Shown in pieces: positions 8,837 to 17,779 of a DNA stretch of 40,173 nt. Source of the stretch: Nostocaceae cyanobacterium (GTDB lineage: Bacteria > Cyanobacteriota > Cyanobacteriia > Cyanobacteriales > Nostocaceae); contig JASJCY010000055.1 of assembly GCA_030065825.1 (NCBI GenBank), positions 1-40,173 on the forward strand. Reading direction: 5' to 3'. Every line of letters begins with the position of its first letter. Position 1 is the first letter of the stretch. Below the pieces are notes generated by a model. The model made no database searches. It was not told where the DNA came from and saw nothing but the letters and a program-made list of their open reading frames with translations. A program made the position numbers and the translations under genes.

Positions 8837-9502
8837 CTAACGTATTTCTCGTACCAGCATAAAAGCCTCTGCTGCTCCTAAATTTGCAGTCGCACCCCGC
8901 AGTTTAGCTAAAGCAGTAATTGTTTCTAAAGAACGGGGATGTGGTGCTTGTTTAAGTTGGCTTTGATAGCAACTCATGGCTTTTAATTTCTGTTGCAAAT
9001 AGTCTGTGATATTTACAAATACTGTGGGGATAAATGCCCGGTCTGCAAAAGGAGCAGCCCATTCTGTTTCTGAAAGAGTTTCATAACAAAAAAGTTGACG
9101 TACAGGACAGCCATTAATAGGACGAGCTGCAACTAGTGTTGCATGATAAACAGCTTGATGGTCGCTATGTAAATCGCCTCTATGGGGTAAATAAATAATA
9201 TTAGGTTGTAGTAAATCAATTACTTTGTTAATAGCCTCAGCCAATTTATAGCCTGGAATTGTGTCTAATTTCGGGGCAAAAAAATCGAGGAATTTGACAC
9301 TGGATATACCTAAAATACTATGAGCAGCATCTAACTCTTGATGCAGTTTTTTTTGTATTTCAGGTGGATACATGTGTGGGTCGCCAACAGTGGTTACTAA
9401 AACATGTACTTCATCACCACTATTGACATAGCGTGCTATCGTTCCTCCACAACCGAGAACCTCATCATCAGCATGTGGTGCAATAATTAGTATCCTGTTC
9501 AT
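8837..9502 (-). CDS. PIG-L/LmbE-family N-deacetylase
   Basis: A 221-aa zinc-dependent deacetylase of the LmbE/PIG-L family, which removes the N-acetyl group from GlcNAc-like sugars. The metal-binding motif appears as APHADDEVLGCGG, where the second position of the usual HPDDE is Ala instead of Pro; the His and both acidic residues are kept. The second metal His motif is HRGDLHSDH. Its ATG overlaps the stop of the WbqC-like gene in an ATGA, so the two are translationally coupled. A deacetylated amine would be a suitable acceptor for the FemAB-like transferases encoded next to it, an inference from gene order. Confidence 0.88.
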   Translation of the reverse strand: MNRILIIAPHADDEVLGCGGTIARYVNSGDEVHVLVTTVGDPHMYPPEIQKKLHQELDAAHSILGISSVKFLDFFAPKLDTIPGYKLAEAINKVIDLLQPNIIYLPHRGDLHSDHQAVYHATLVAARPINGCPVRQLFCYETLSETEWAAPFADRAFIPTVFVNITDYLQQKLKAMSCYQSQLKQAPHPRSLETITALAKLRGATANLGAAEAFMLVREIR

Positions 9503-10203
9503 AATTTGACTAAATCACGCTCTAGAAAATTTCTAGTTTGTAAACCGCAACAGAAGAGAGTATCTACAATTGATAGGTTGGGCATAAACCCTAATTCTGG
9601 AAACATTTGCTTATAAGACGGGTAATTAAAATCTTGCCACATCACATGAATGCCAGCAGCCGCAAAAGCATCCATATCCATATATCTAATACCTCCGGAA
9701 CCTGACAAATAACTATTAGCTACCACAGCTTTACAAGTGTTAATTAATAGTTCCGATTTATTGCCTTCGATTCCTAATGTAGATAAATAAACTATTGGTT
9801 TGTTAATGCCCAAAATATCCATTACCCATTGAATCAACGCCATATCCAATTCACACAAATTATTCCATTCTCTAGTGAGTATTGCTTTAATTCCGGGTGC
9901 ATATTCCTGGAAATAGGGAGCGCGAGAATAATTAGTGACTAAGGCATTCCAATGTTTCCGAAACCAAGGAAATTCTGAGTTAATACACATCTCATTGATG
10001 CGTTCTTCATCTCTAGTCTGATGGAATAGTGGTACAGTCAACCATTGTGCACCCTGAGAGGTTTTAATTTTGTTACGGTGTTGAATACCCCGTCGTTGAA
10101 ACTGTACGCTATCCATGACTACATAAATGTCACCTTGTTGTAACTTGTGAAAAAAACCCAGGTAAGGTAAATACTGTGGTTGGTGAATTACTGCAATTGT
10201 CAT
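9499..10203 (-). CDS. WbqC-like family protein
   Basis: A 234-aa protein of the WbqC-like family. Recognisable features are the N-terminal IAVIHQPQYLPYLGFFHKL, VVMDSVQFQRRGIQHRNKIKT, WLTVPL and GSGGIRYMDMDAFAAAGI. The biochemical function of the family is not firmly established. Members lie in O-antigen and capsule loci and are often next to amidotransferase or acyl-modification genes, as here. The start is ATG 10203; a GTG one codon earlier is possible. It overlaps the deacetylase gene by 4 nt, so the two products are likely made in similar amounts and act in one step of sugar modification. Confidence 0.85.
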   Translation of the reverse strand: MTIAVIHQPQYLPYLGFFHKLQQGDIYVVMDSVQFQRRGIQHRNKIKTSQGAQWLTVPLFHQTRDEERINEMCINSEFPWFRKHWNALVTNYSRAPYFQEYAPGIKAILTREWNNLCELDMALIQWVMDILGINKPIVYLSTLGIEGNKSELLINTCKAVVANSYLSGSGGIRYMDMDAFAAAGIHVMWQDFNYPSYKQMFPELGFMPNLSIVDTLFCCGLQTRNFLERDLVKL

Positions 10204-10276
10204 CACTACTAGCTCTTTTCTGGGGTGTGTAATTAGATTAATGGAATGAATTTCTCACTTTTATTTGAGTAGCTAC

Positions 10277-10990
10277 TCACAAATTACTGTGTTTTTCATA
10301 GACTCCTTCTTTGCGCAGCACAACCGGAATTGTTCGCAGGATAATTACTATGTCTAACCAAAAATTCCAGTTATTTACATACCAAACATCTAACTTAATT
10401 CTTTCATTCAAATTATTTTCTAAACCTCCATTTACAGCTTCCCAGGCTGTCAGACCAGGGGGCATTAACAAACGTCGTTTTTGCTCATCTGTATAGGTGA
10501 ATAGAGTAGAAATTAATAGTGGTCTTGGTCCTACTAAACTCATATCACCACGGAAAATATTGAAAAGTTGAGGTAACTCATCAAGATGATATTCTCGCAA
10601 GAACTTGCCAATGGTTGTAATCCGGGGGTCATCTTTGAATGTATTTAGACCAGCACCAATTTTAATTGCCCCATCAACCATTGTCCGAAATTTATAAATT
10701 ACAAATGGTTTACCTAATCTCCCCAAGCGTTTTTGACAAAATAAAATTGGTCCAGGAGAACTTAGTTTGATTGCTAAGGCAATTACTATAAGAATAGGCA
10801 AGAGGATGAGAATTCCTAGCAAAGAAAGAGCAATATCTAACAAGCGTTTACACACAAGTTGTATTTTGATGGCTTTATGTCGTCTGAAAAAATCTGCTTG
10901 GAATTCTTGCCATTTCTGCGCTGTCCAAATATCGGTCAATACAGTACCGTACTGGAGGTAAATATTGCCATACTTAAGCTCTTTATTCAT
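10277..10990 (-). CDS. Undecaprenyl-phosphate sugar phosphotransferase, short form (WcaJ/PglC-type)
   Basis: Initiating enzyme of repeat-unit assembly, moving a sugar-1-phosphate from a nucleotide sugar to undecaprenyl phosphate at the inner membrane. The 237-aa protein is the short catalytic form: one hydrophobic re-entrant helix (DIALSLLGILILLPILIVIA) followed by LSSPGPILFCQKRLG, FVIYKFRTM, DELPQLFNIFRGDMSLVGPRPLL and LTAWEAVNGG, all typical of the bacterial sugar transferase family. It lacks the four-helix N-terminal region and the nucleotide-binding module of full WbaP/WcaJ enzymes. Its N-terminal 35 residues are soluble. The ribosome site AAGGAG lies about 10 nt ahead of the ATG. Confidence 0.92.
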   Translation of the reverse strand: MNKELKYGNIYLQYGTVLTDIWTAQKWQEFQADFFRRHKAIKIQLVCKRLLDIALSLLGILILLPILIVIALAIKLSSPGPILFCQKRLGRLGKPFVIYKFRTMVDGAIKIGAGLNTFKDDPRITTIGKFLREYHLDELPQLFNIFRGDMSLVGPRPLLISTLFTYTDEQKRRLLMPPGLTAWEAVNGGLENNLNERIKLDVWYVNNWNFWLDIVIILRTIPVVLRKEGVYEKHSNL

Positions 10991-11128
10991 ATACTAGATC
11001 GCTCCTTTTATAAAAGCAATAAATGTTACAAAACTTGTGATATTTCTGGGAAATGCTCAACAACTAGTTATGGCAATGAAACTGGCTGAATTCTATTTAT
11101 AGATTCAGTCATCCTGAGTAATTGCTGG

Positions 11129-12289
11129 TTAAACTGATACCGGATTATTGACCTTTCCTAGAGCCTCGGTATACAAGGTTTCGTGAAGTTGGAGGATATT
11201 TTGCAAGTCGTAAGCAGTCATCATTTTCCGTCCATATTCACCCATAACTTTGGCTTTCTCAGGATGGTCTAATATCCATTCCATTGCCTTTGTCAATTGT
11301 TTTGTATTACCCAGTTTGACCAGAAAACCGCAACCATCTAAAAGTAAATCTCGGATACCTCTAATATCTGTGCCGATGACTGGAACTCCCATACACAAAG
11401 ATTCCATAATACTTCTGGGTAATCCTTCATGTTCCGACACAAGGATAGTGGCAACAGCAGCCTGAATTAAAGTCGGAATATCCCGTCGAAAGCCTAAAAA
11501 CCTCACCCTGTCTTGTATCCCTAATTGAGATGCTAGTTGTTGCATTTTCTCTGTCAAAGGTCCTTCTCCTGCAAAAGCCAAGCAGACATTATCCCTAGCA
11601 ACCCCAGCAAATGCCTCTAACATATCTCGATGACGCTTGCGGGGGATAAACTCGGCAATTGAGAGGAATAAACGGGTATCTGCTGCTAATTTCATCTCTT
11701 GACGCACCTGCAAAACATCTGCATCAGAAACCCTATTCAGGCTATAGTGACTTATATCCACCCCAATTCCAGGCATATACCGGACTCGTTGCGGGGGAAG
11801 GATATGATGGCTTTTCGCTGCTTCTTTATCCTCCTGATTCATCACCACTAGATAGTCAGTCCAACCCCCAGCCAGTTTTTCCAGGGTTAAAAATATGCTG
11901 TTGTGCAGTGGTTCCCCACCACGGTAAAAATTAAAACCATGGGCGGTATAAATTACCTGGGGACTTCCTAGTTTTCTCGTATCCTTAAGGGCATAACGAG
12001 TAATAAAAGCAGCCACCGCCATATGTACGTGAACAATGTCATATTTCTCCCGGACTACAATCTCTCGGATCTGTGAGGGAGCAATTAAGAGATTGCGCGG
12101 ATCTAGGGGACTGCGGTATAAATCTACATCCCAAACGCGATCGAAAGCTTGTAAACATGCAATGTCGGTAGAAATTCCCTGGGCGATCGCATCTACACGC
12201 CAACCCCTAGTCCGGAAGTATACCGCAAAAGGAAGCAGAAAAGCGCGGATAGTATCGGGAATTGCAGCAATGATTAACAAGCTGTTCAT
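11129..12289 (-). CDS. GT4-family glycosyltransferase
   Basis: A 386-aa GT-B fold retaining glycosyltransferase. The N-terminal acceptor domain carries YDIVHVHMAVAAFITRYAL and YTAHGFNFYRGG, a pattern typical of GT4 enzymes acting on lipid-linked repeat units. The C-terminal donor domain has FIPRKRHRDML, FAGEGPL, VRFLGFRRDIP and the ExxxxxxxE signature in VSEHEGLPRSIMESLCMGVP. The donor sugar cannot be deduced. It starts 1 nt after the stop of the upstream GT4 gene with GAGGTAAT ahead of the ATG, which suggests translational coupling. A 138-nt gap separates it from the sugar phosphotransferase gene. Confidence 0.9.
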   Translation of the reverse strand: MNSLLIIAAIPDTIRAFLLPFAVYFRTRGWRVDAIAQGISTDIACLQAFDRVWDVDLYRSPLDPRNLLIAPSQIREIVVREKYDIVHVHMAVAAFITRYALKDTRKLGSPQVIYTAHGFNFYRGGEPLHNSIFLTLEKLAGGWTDYLVVMNQEDKEAAKSHHILPPQRVRYMPGIGVDISHYSLNRVSDADVLQVRQEMKLAADTRLFLSIAEFIPRKRHRDMLEAFAGVARDNVCLAFAGEGPLTEKMQQLASQLGIQDRVRFLGFRRDIPTLIQAAVATILVSEHEGLPRSIMESLCMGVPVIGTDIRGIRDLLLDGCGFLVKLGNTKQLTKAMEWILDHPEKAKVMGEYGRKMMTAYDLQNILQLHETLYTEALGKVNNPVSV

Positions 12290-12290
12290 A

Positions 12291-13535
12291 TTACCTCATC
12301 TTATTGACCGAAATAACTTCAAGATTTTGGGCACCAATTTTCGAGTGTATCTTTAACCACTCTTCAGTTTTTTCTCGGAGATAGAAGTAAAAATTTATTC
12401 TTCTCTGTCGGAGAATTTCTTCTCTGTATTCTCTGGCTTTTTCTAAATTTCGAGCCGACATGGCAGCCATACGTTGGGGATTAATAACTACTCCAATAAT
12501 TTTCTGGGCTAAGGCAGTTACATCACCGGGGGGTACCATATCCTCAGGGGGAAGCAGTTCGGGGAAACCTCCGACTGTAGAACCTATACAGGGTAACCCC
12601 CGTGCCATTGCCTCAATGGTTGCCCTCGGTAAGCCTTCTTGATAGGATGGCAAGATAAACAAGTCGGCTCGATCCAACTCTGCACGTACTGCATCCCCAG
12701 CGGGCAACCAACCCAGGAAACTGACTCGTTCTCCCAAGCCTAAATCCGCAGCTTTGCCTTCTAACTCTGCCCGGTGTTTGCCATCCCCCACTAAGACTAA
12801 CTGGAGATTTAGTCCCTGCCCTACACAGATGGCAACAGCATCAATTAGCACATTTGGGGCTTTATACAGTTGATCCATAGTGCCTACAGTAATGATTGTG
12901 AGTCGATCCATTGCCTGTGGGGGTAAGCGAGGAACAGCGACAAAAGCCCCATCGGGTAATTCCACGCTGGAATAGTGGGTAGAAAAGGCTGATTGTGCTG
13001 GTGGATAACGCCTTTGCAGAGTATATTCGGTGACATAAGCTGTTGCACAGGCTCTGGCACACTGCTGTCGTAATTGACGGGGAAAGAACCAGCGGAAAAA
13101 AGCTCTCAAAGGATGTTTGACAGAACCGGGAGCAAAGACATCATAGGGGTCGCCAATAACTTCTACTCCGTAAGGATAGTTATTTTTTTTCAGGAGATTA
13201 TAGAGATGATTGGCAATCTGAGAAGATACGCGCATAATCGCAGCATCACCAACACAAAAGGCATTTCTGATCGCTTGGTTTACTCGGTATGCTTGGAAAA
13301 GATACTGGATCGGACCCACGTAGTAGGGTACAGCAACAAAAGATACTCCTTCTCCGTCTGCCTGTTGCCAGTGGGGTGGAACTGATGTCACATCGCGGAT
13401 GCGAGCAAGTACCCGCACGTGGTCAAATACTTCCAGATAGCGCTGATAAAATGAGTAAGTAAACGTTGTTTCTGTCCAGACTGCTCCATTGGGAGTCCGA
13501 TGAAAACGGTGGTCGAGTGTCAGGAGTAAATACAT
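12291..13535 (-). CDS. GT4-family glycosyltransferase, paralog of its upstream neighbour
   Basis: A 414-aa GT4 enzyme. It has GVEVIGDPYDVFAPGSVKHP in the N-terminal half, then TIITVGTMDQLYKAPNVLID, LVGDGKHRAELE, VSFLGWLPAGDAVRAELD and the donor-site signature LPSYQEGLPRATIEAMARGLP. Most of these blocks recur nearly unchanged in the protein encoded at 13646-14932, so the two genes are a tandem duplication. Differences lie mainly in the N-terminal acceptor half and in the linker after the FAPGSVKHP block. A GGAGG-like ribosome site is not visible; the start abuts a repeat element at 13540-13646 that separates the pair. Confidence 0.9.
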   Translation of the reverse strand: MYLLLTLDHRFHRTPNGAVWTETTFTYSFYQRYLEVFDHVRVLARIRDVTSVPPHWQQADGEGVSFVAVPYYVGPIQYLFQAYRVNQAIRNAFCVGDAAIMRVSSQIANHLYNLLKKNNYPYGVEVIGDPYDVFAPGSVKHPLRAFFRWFFPRQLRQQCARACATAYVTEYTLQRRYPPAQSAFSTHYSSVELPDGAFVAVPRLPPQAMDRLTIITVGTMDQLYKAPNVLIDAVAICVGQGLNLQLVLVGDGKHRAELEGKAADLGLGERVSFLGWLPAGDAVRAELDRADLFILPSYQEGLPRATIEAMARGLPCIGSTVGGFPELLPPEDMVPPGDVTALAQKIIGVVINPQRMAAMSARNLEKAREYREEILRQRRINFYFYLREKTEEWLKIHSKIGAQNLEVISVNKMR

Positions 13536-13539
13536 ACTT

Positions 13540-13646
13540 ATACCAATTTCAGATATTTAGGCTACAGATGGAATCTGCGTTCATCTTTGCTGCGTCTAGA
13601 TTTCACATAGATTGCTTCTGACGCAGTGAGTATTGCGAATTGGTAT
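13540..13646. repeat. Small MITE-like inverted-repeat element between the paralogous GT4 genes
   Basis: ATACCAATT at 13540-13548 is the perfect inverse of AATTGGTAT at 13638-13646. The 107-nt unit also holds an inner TGCGTC/GACGCA pair. A TA dinucleotide at each end could be the target duplication of a Tc1/IS630-type MITE. The right end overlaps the stop codon of the upstream GT4 gene, and the left end is 5 nt from the start of the next one. Confidence 0.5.
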
Positions 13647-14932
13647 TACTGCTCCCAGATCAAATCAGGGTTGATAATTCCCGTAGTTTTACGTGCATAA
13701 GTTTGAGCCTGATTATTGAACCACTCTTCAGTTTTGACGCGGACATGGCGATAAAACTTAATCCGTCGTTGGTGTAATAATTCCCCTCGGTAATCTTTTG
13801 CTTTCTGTAAATTGCGAGCAGACATTTGGGCTATTCGTTGGGGATTAGTCACTACTTCCGCGATTTTGCTGGCTAGTTCTTCAACGTCACCAGGGGTTAC
13901 CATATCTTCAGGGTGCAGGAGTTCGGGAATACCTCCAACGGTAGAACCGATGCAGGGAAGTCCCCGTGCCATGGCTTCGATCATTGCCCTAGGTAAGCCT
14001 TCCTGATGGGATGGTAAGATAAAAACATCTGCCCGATCCAACTCTGCACGTACCGCATCTCCAGCAGGTAACCAACCTAGAAAATTAATTCGCTCTGACA
14101 AGCCTAAATCTGCGGCTTTTGCCTCTAATTCCCTGCGATATTTACCATCTCCCACAAATACTAATTCCAGGTTTAAACCTGCCCGGACGCACTCTGCCAC
14201 AGCGTCAATTAGCACATCAGGAGCTTTATACAGTTGATCCATCGTACCCACACTAATCAGTCTGAAAACATCTTTGTCTTTTTCCGGGATGGGAGGTAAA
14301 GGTACAAAAGCAGAATCAGGCAACTCTACATCCGAATAAAAAGTAGAAAAAGTATTGACTCCTGCGGGATATCGAGATTGCAAAGCGTTTTCCGTGACAT
14401 AAGCTGCTGCACAAGCTTCTGCACACAAACGACGCAACTGACGGGGGAACAACCAGCGGAAAAAAGCTCGTAAGGGGTGTTTCACAGAACCGGGTGCAAA
14501 CACATCATAGGGATCGGCAACTACTTCCACACCGTAAGGATAATGGTATTGCTTTAATAGAGGTCGTAAATGGCTGGCAACGTGAGAAGGAACGCGCATA
14601 ATCACAGCATCACCAGGAGTAAAGGCATTTCTCACCGCTTGCTTTACCTCTCCCATGCGTAACAGGTACTGCTGGGGACCGATGTAATGGGGAATGGGGA
14701 CAAATGTAACTTTTTTACCATCTACACGTTGCCAGTTAGGTGGAACTGATTTAACCTCCCACACCCTAGCAACTATACGCACACCATCAAAAACTTCTAG
14801 ATAACGCTTCCAGAATGAATAGGGAAACATAGTCAATGTCCACAGTGTTCCGTCAGGAGTTTTGCGGAATCGATGTTCTAAAACGACAATTAAATTTATT
14901 TTGTGCTGTTGTTTATTTAATATATTTTTCAT
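13646..14932 (-). CDS. GT4-family glycosyltransferase (tandem paralog)
   Basis: A 428-aa GT4 enzyme with GVEVVADPYDVFAPGSVKHP, LISVGTMDQLYKAPDVLID, FVGDGKYRRELE, INFLGWLPAGDAVRAELD and the donor-site block LPSHQEGLPRAMIEAMARGLP. It is the paralog of the next gene in the operon; conservation is strongest in the donor half, which suggests a shared or related nucleotide sugar with different acceptors. ATG 14932 is preferred to the GTG just before it; GAGGT lies about 10 nt upstream. It follows the Wzy-like gene by 28 nt. Confidence 0.9.
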   Translation of the reverse strand: MKNILNKQQHKINLIVVLEHRFRKTPDGTLWTLTMFPYSFWKRYLEVFDGVRIVARVWEVKSVPPNWQRVDGKKVTFVPIPHYIGPQQYLLRMGEVKQAVRNAFTPGDAVIMRVPSHVASHLRPLLKQYHYPYGVEVVADPYDVFAPGSVKHPLRAFFRWLFPRQLRRLCAEACAAAYVTENALQSRYPAGVNTFSTFYSDVELPDSAFVPLPPIPEKDKDVFRLISVGTMDQLYKAPDVLIDAVAECVRAGLNLELVFVGDGKYRRELEAKAADLGLSERINFLGWLPAGDAVRAELDRADVFILPSHQEGLPRAMIEAMARGLPCIGSTVGGIPELLHPEDMVTPGDVEELASKIAEVVTNPQRIAQMSARNLQKAKDYRGELLHQRRIKFYRHVRVKTEEWFNNQAQTYARKTTGIINPDLIWEQ

Positions 14933-14960
14933 CACGGATTTACCTCGATTTATGAATGTT

Positions 14961-16547
14961 TTAAGTGATTTGATTTGATGGCAGATGATAATCTAAATAT
15001 TTTGTGTGTTGATGTTCAATCTTGAAAGAATCTAGATTAATTATTTTTCGACGGCAACTCAGGAAAATTACTAAGATAGCCATGCCACTGTTTTTGAGTA
15101 TAAAAAATATATAATTATCCGTATCTGCGACTAAAACTATAAAGCAAAAATTGACGAGCATTGGCAATAATAATAATCGGTCATCCCCCACTGACCACTT
15201 CATCAGCCAACGTCGCACGTATCCTACAACAATACCAAGAACAACAAATGCAAATGGCACTGCATAGGGACCAAAATTGAGCATGGTTTCACCTGCTAAT
15301 CCATAGACTTTGGAAGAACTCCAGAGTTGGGGGTGATAAGTCCCTCTTCCAAATTGTGCTTCTGTACCCTCTAGCATTTTTTCTGGTGGTTTTTTAGGCA
15401 TAATGGCGCTGGGTATAAACATAGTTAATGCTGGTAAATAAGTTCTGCCCCAGGCATATTCATAATCGCTATCATGGCGTGTGATTCTATAGAGTAAGAA
15501 AGCCTGAACATCGCTGCGTCCCAAGTCTTGTAAGGCTAAACTTTCCCAAGAACGCCCAGATTTCTCCTCTAACGCAGCACGGGCTGATTGTCCTTGTAAT
15601 GCCGTATTGACTGCTTCAAATCCTCCGGTTTTAAAAAAACCATAAATGTACATAAAGAGGAGGAGAAAAACTAAGCCAATGGCAATTTGTTTTTTAGAAA
15701 TTTGCCGCAGCCAAAAATGAATAATTCCTACTGCCCAAAATAATGCCCAAATTGTGTTGCTGCGGCTGCCTCTCAAACCACCAAAAATTAGTTGTAATCC
15801 CAGAAATATAATCAAAGCTATTATCTGTGCTGTCTTAGTTTGTAGCCGTTTTTTAGTTTGTGCATAAACAGCAAATGCCATCATTGATAAAATTGGAAAA
15901 CTTTCAGAAATCAAGAAGACTATGCCCATACCTTGGAATTCATTTTCTCCTTCTCTCCTGGCAGCTCTAGTGGCAGCTGCAATATAATTTTCCAGACCGC
16001 CAAATTTTTGATATACCATTAGCTGTAAAATGGCAGAAATAATCAAGGCTATACAAACAATCGGCAAGAAACGTTGACGATCTAATTTCCAAATAATCTG
16101 TTTTGATTGATTTTTTGGCAGTTGACTAACCAGGTTGCGGGAAAAACGATAAACCAAAAGTCCCAAGAAATTGAGAATTGCCATTCCCCCAATCCAAATT
16201 CGCCAGTCATTTGGGGGCATAATATCTTCATCCATCCAAAAGTCTAAACTGACGTGCAGGAGGGGTGCTATGAAAAAGAAATGAAACCCTAATAAACCGA
16301 TAATGCCTACGGGATCGAAAAGATTCAACTTCCCCCGGAACCAGTCAATGGCATCGATACCGATTAAAATGCCACACAAAGCTACTGGAATCACAAACCA
16401 ATGCAAAAACTCCCCTGAAGTTTGCAGAAAGCAGAAGATAATCAGGATGCAGATAAAAACTGCCATCATTAAACTATCTGGATATATGGGGTGCCTTATC
16501 TTTTTGGGTAACCTCCTGCGGGAATATCGCCATTTCTGGAGTTTCAT
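14961..16547 (-). CDS. Wzy-like O-antigen/EPS repeat-unit polymerase, integral membrane protein
   Basis: A 528-aa polytopic protein with at least ten hydrophobic stretches (for example LMMAVFICILIIFCFLQTSG and IAIGLVFLLLFMYIYGFF) and a large extracytoplasmic loop around 330-420 that contains DLGRSDVQAFLLYRITR and AWGRTYLPALTMFIP. This architecture and the GLAGETMLNFGPYAVPFAFV segment fit oligosaccharide repeat-unit polymerases, which join undecaprenyl-linked units on the periplasmic face. Sequence conservation in this class is low, so the call rests on topology and on position in a cluster with a flippase, a Wzc and an initiating transferase. Its ATG overlaps the preceding GT4 stop as ATGA. 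Confidence 0.85.
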   Translation of the reverse strand: MKLQKWRYSRRRLPKKIRHPIYPDSLMMAVFICILIIFCFLQTSGEFLHWFVIPVALCGILIGIDAIDWFRGKLNLFDPVGIIGLLGFHFFFIAPLLHVSLDFWMDEDIMPPNDWRIWIGGMAILNFLGLLVYRFSRNLVSQLPKNQSKQIIWKLDRQRFLPIVCIALIISAILQLMVYQKFGGLENYIAAATRAARREGENEFQGMGIVFLISESFPILSMMAFAVYAQTKKRLQTKTAQIIALIIFLGLQLIFGGLRGSRSNTIWALFWAVGIIHFWLRQISKKQIAIGLVFLLLFMYIYGFFKTGGFEAVNTALQGQSARAALEEKSGRSWESLALQDLGRSDVQAFLLYRITRHDSDYEYAWGRTYLPALTMFIPSAIMPKKPPEKMLEGTEAQFGRGTYHPQLWSSSKVYGLAGETMLNFGPYAVPFAFVVLGIVVGYVRRWLMKWSVGDDRLLLLPMLVNFCFIVLVADTDNYIFFILKNSGMAILVIFLSCRRKIINLDSFKIEHQHTKYLDYHLPSNQIT

Positions 16548-17761
16548 ACAACACCCCCGCTAACTAGTTGTGCTTGATAAATGTTCTCTAAGTTCTGCAC
16601 GGATGTTTCAATACTAAAAGGACTTTGTTTTACTAGTGCTAAAGCATAATTTTTAGTTATATTAGATACTTTTTGTTTTTGAGCGATAACTGTTTCTGCC
16701 CATACCTGTGCTGGCTGTGATAGCGATAATCTATTGATTAAGGGCTGGACTGTATTCACTTCCCTAGTAATTACATCCGTAAAAATACATGGTAGTCCTG
16801 CTGCTTGCGCCTCTAATAATACCAAAGGTAAGCCCTCGTGCAGAGACGGTAAGAGGAAAACATCCATTGCACCCAGCATCAGTCTGGGGACATCTGGACG
16901 AGAACCCGCAAAGATGACTTTATCCCCTAAACCCATCTGTAAAACTTGTTGACGGATTTTTGGTTGCAAGTAACCCTCTCCCAATAACAACAAGCGCATT
17001 TTCGGTTCTCGTTTGGCTATTTCTGCGGCAATTGCAATTAGGAATTGATGATTCTTTTGGGGGTGAAATCTGCCCACATGACCAATGACAAAAGCATCTG
17101 CGGGGATACCCAATTCAGCACGTACAGCTTGTGAATCGACAACATTCTCGAATGGTGTAAGGTCAATACCGTAGTAAAGAATCTGCCAGCGTGGGTCTGT
17201 TCCCCATTCAGCACCGAATAAGTCAGCTGCAGCTTTGCAACTGCATCCCAAACCCAGGGTAGCGTGTCGGGTAATCCAGAATTCTGTTAACTGACAATAT
17301 AAGCGTCGATATAACCCCGCTTTTGCTTCCTGGGAGGAAGTATCATTATGACTGTGGGCAATGCACAAAGACACCCCTGCTTGCTTGGCTAACCGCAGGA
17401 TATAGCCACTAAAGTGATGCACATGGCTGTGAACAATATCATAGGGACCATATTCTTCGAGGATTTTTGGGAAATTAGCAGCAAAAATCCACGGCAACCA
17501 CCGTTGCAGAGGACAGGGAATAACCCGACTTCCCAAGGCACGAATTTCCTCGTCGTAAGCGCAAGGTTCTGGGGTCAGCACCAGAAAGTCCATATGGAAG
17601 CGATCGCGGTCAATGTGTCGCAAGATGTGCATTAACCAAGTTTCAATTCCACCCCTGACCATTCCCCCGACTACATGGAGAATGCGGATGGGAGGGTGTG
17701 CGATCGAGTTTTGATGACGATTTTCTTTAACTGCATGTTTTAATTTTGTAGAAGTACTCAT
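16544..17761 (-). CDS. GT4-family glycosyltransferase
   Basis: A 405-aa GT4 enzyme of the kind found in capsule loci. Blocks are IRILHVVGGMVRGGIETWLM near the N terminus, YDIVHSHVHHFSGYILRLAK, IGHVGRFHPQKNHQFLI, LLLGEGYLQPKI, VIFAGSRPDVPRLML and the donor motif LPSLHEGLPLVLLEAQAAGLP. The GGMVRGGIE loop is the glycine-rich acceptor/donor loop usual in these enzymes. ATG 17761 has GAGG at 7 nt, a better spacing than ATG 17767, where it is 1 nt away. It couples to the Wzy-like gene by a 4-nt overlap and follows the beta-helix gene closely. Confidence 0.92.
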   Translation of the reverse strand: MSTSTKLKHAVKENRHQNSIAHPPIRILHVVGGMVRGGIETWLMHILRHIDRDRFHMDFLVLTPEPCAYDEEIRALGSRVIPCPLQRWLPWIFAANFPKILEEYGPYDIVHSHVHHFSGYILRLAKQAGVSLCIAHSHNDTSSQEAKAGLYRRLYCQLTEFWITRHATLGLGCSCKAAADLFGAEWGTDPRWQILYYGIDLTPFENVVDSQAVRAELGIPADAFVIGHVGRFHPQKNHQFLIAIAAEIAKREPKMRLLLLGEGYLQPKIRQQVLQMGLGDKVIFAGSRPDVPRLMLGAMDVFLLPSLHEGLPLVLLEAQAAGLPCIFTDVITREVNTVQPLINRLSLSQPAQVWAETVIAQKQKVSNITKNYALALVKQSPFSIETSVQNLENIYQAQLVSGGVV

Positions 17762-17779
17762 TTCCATACCTCAGATCAA

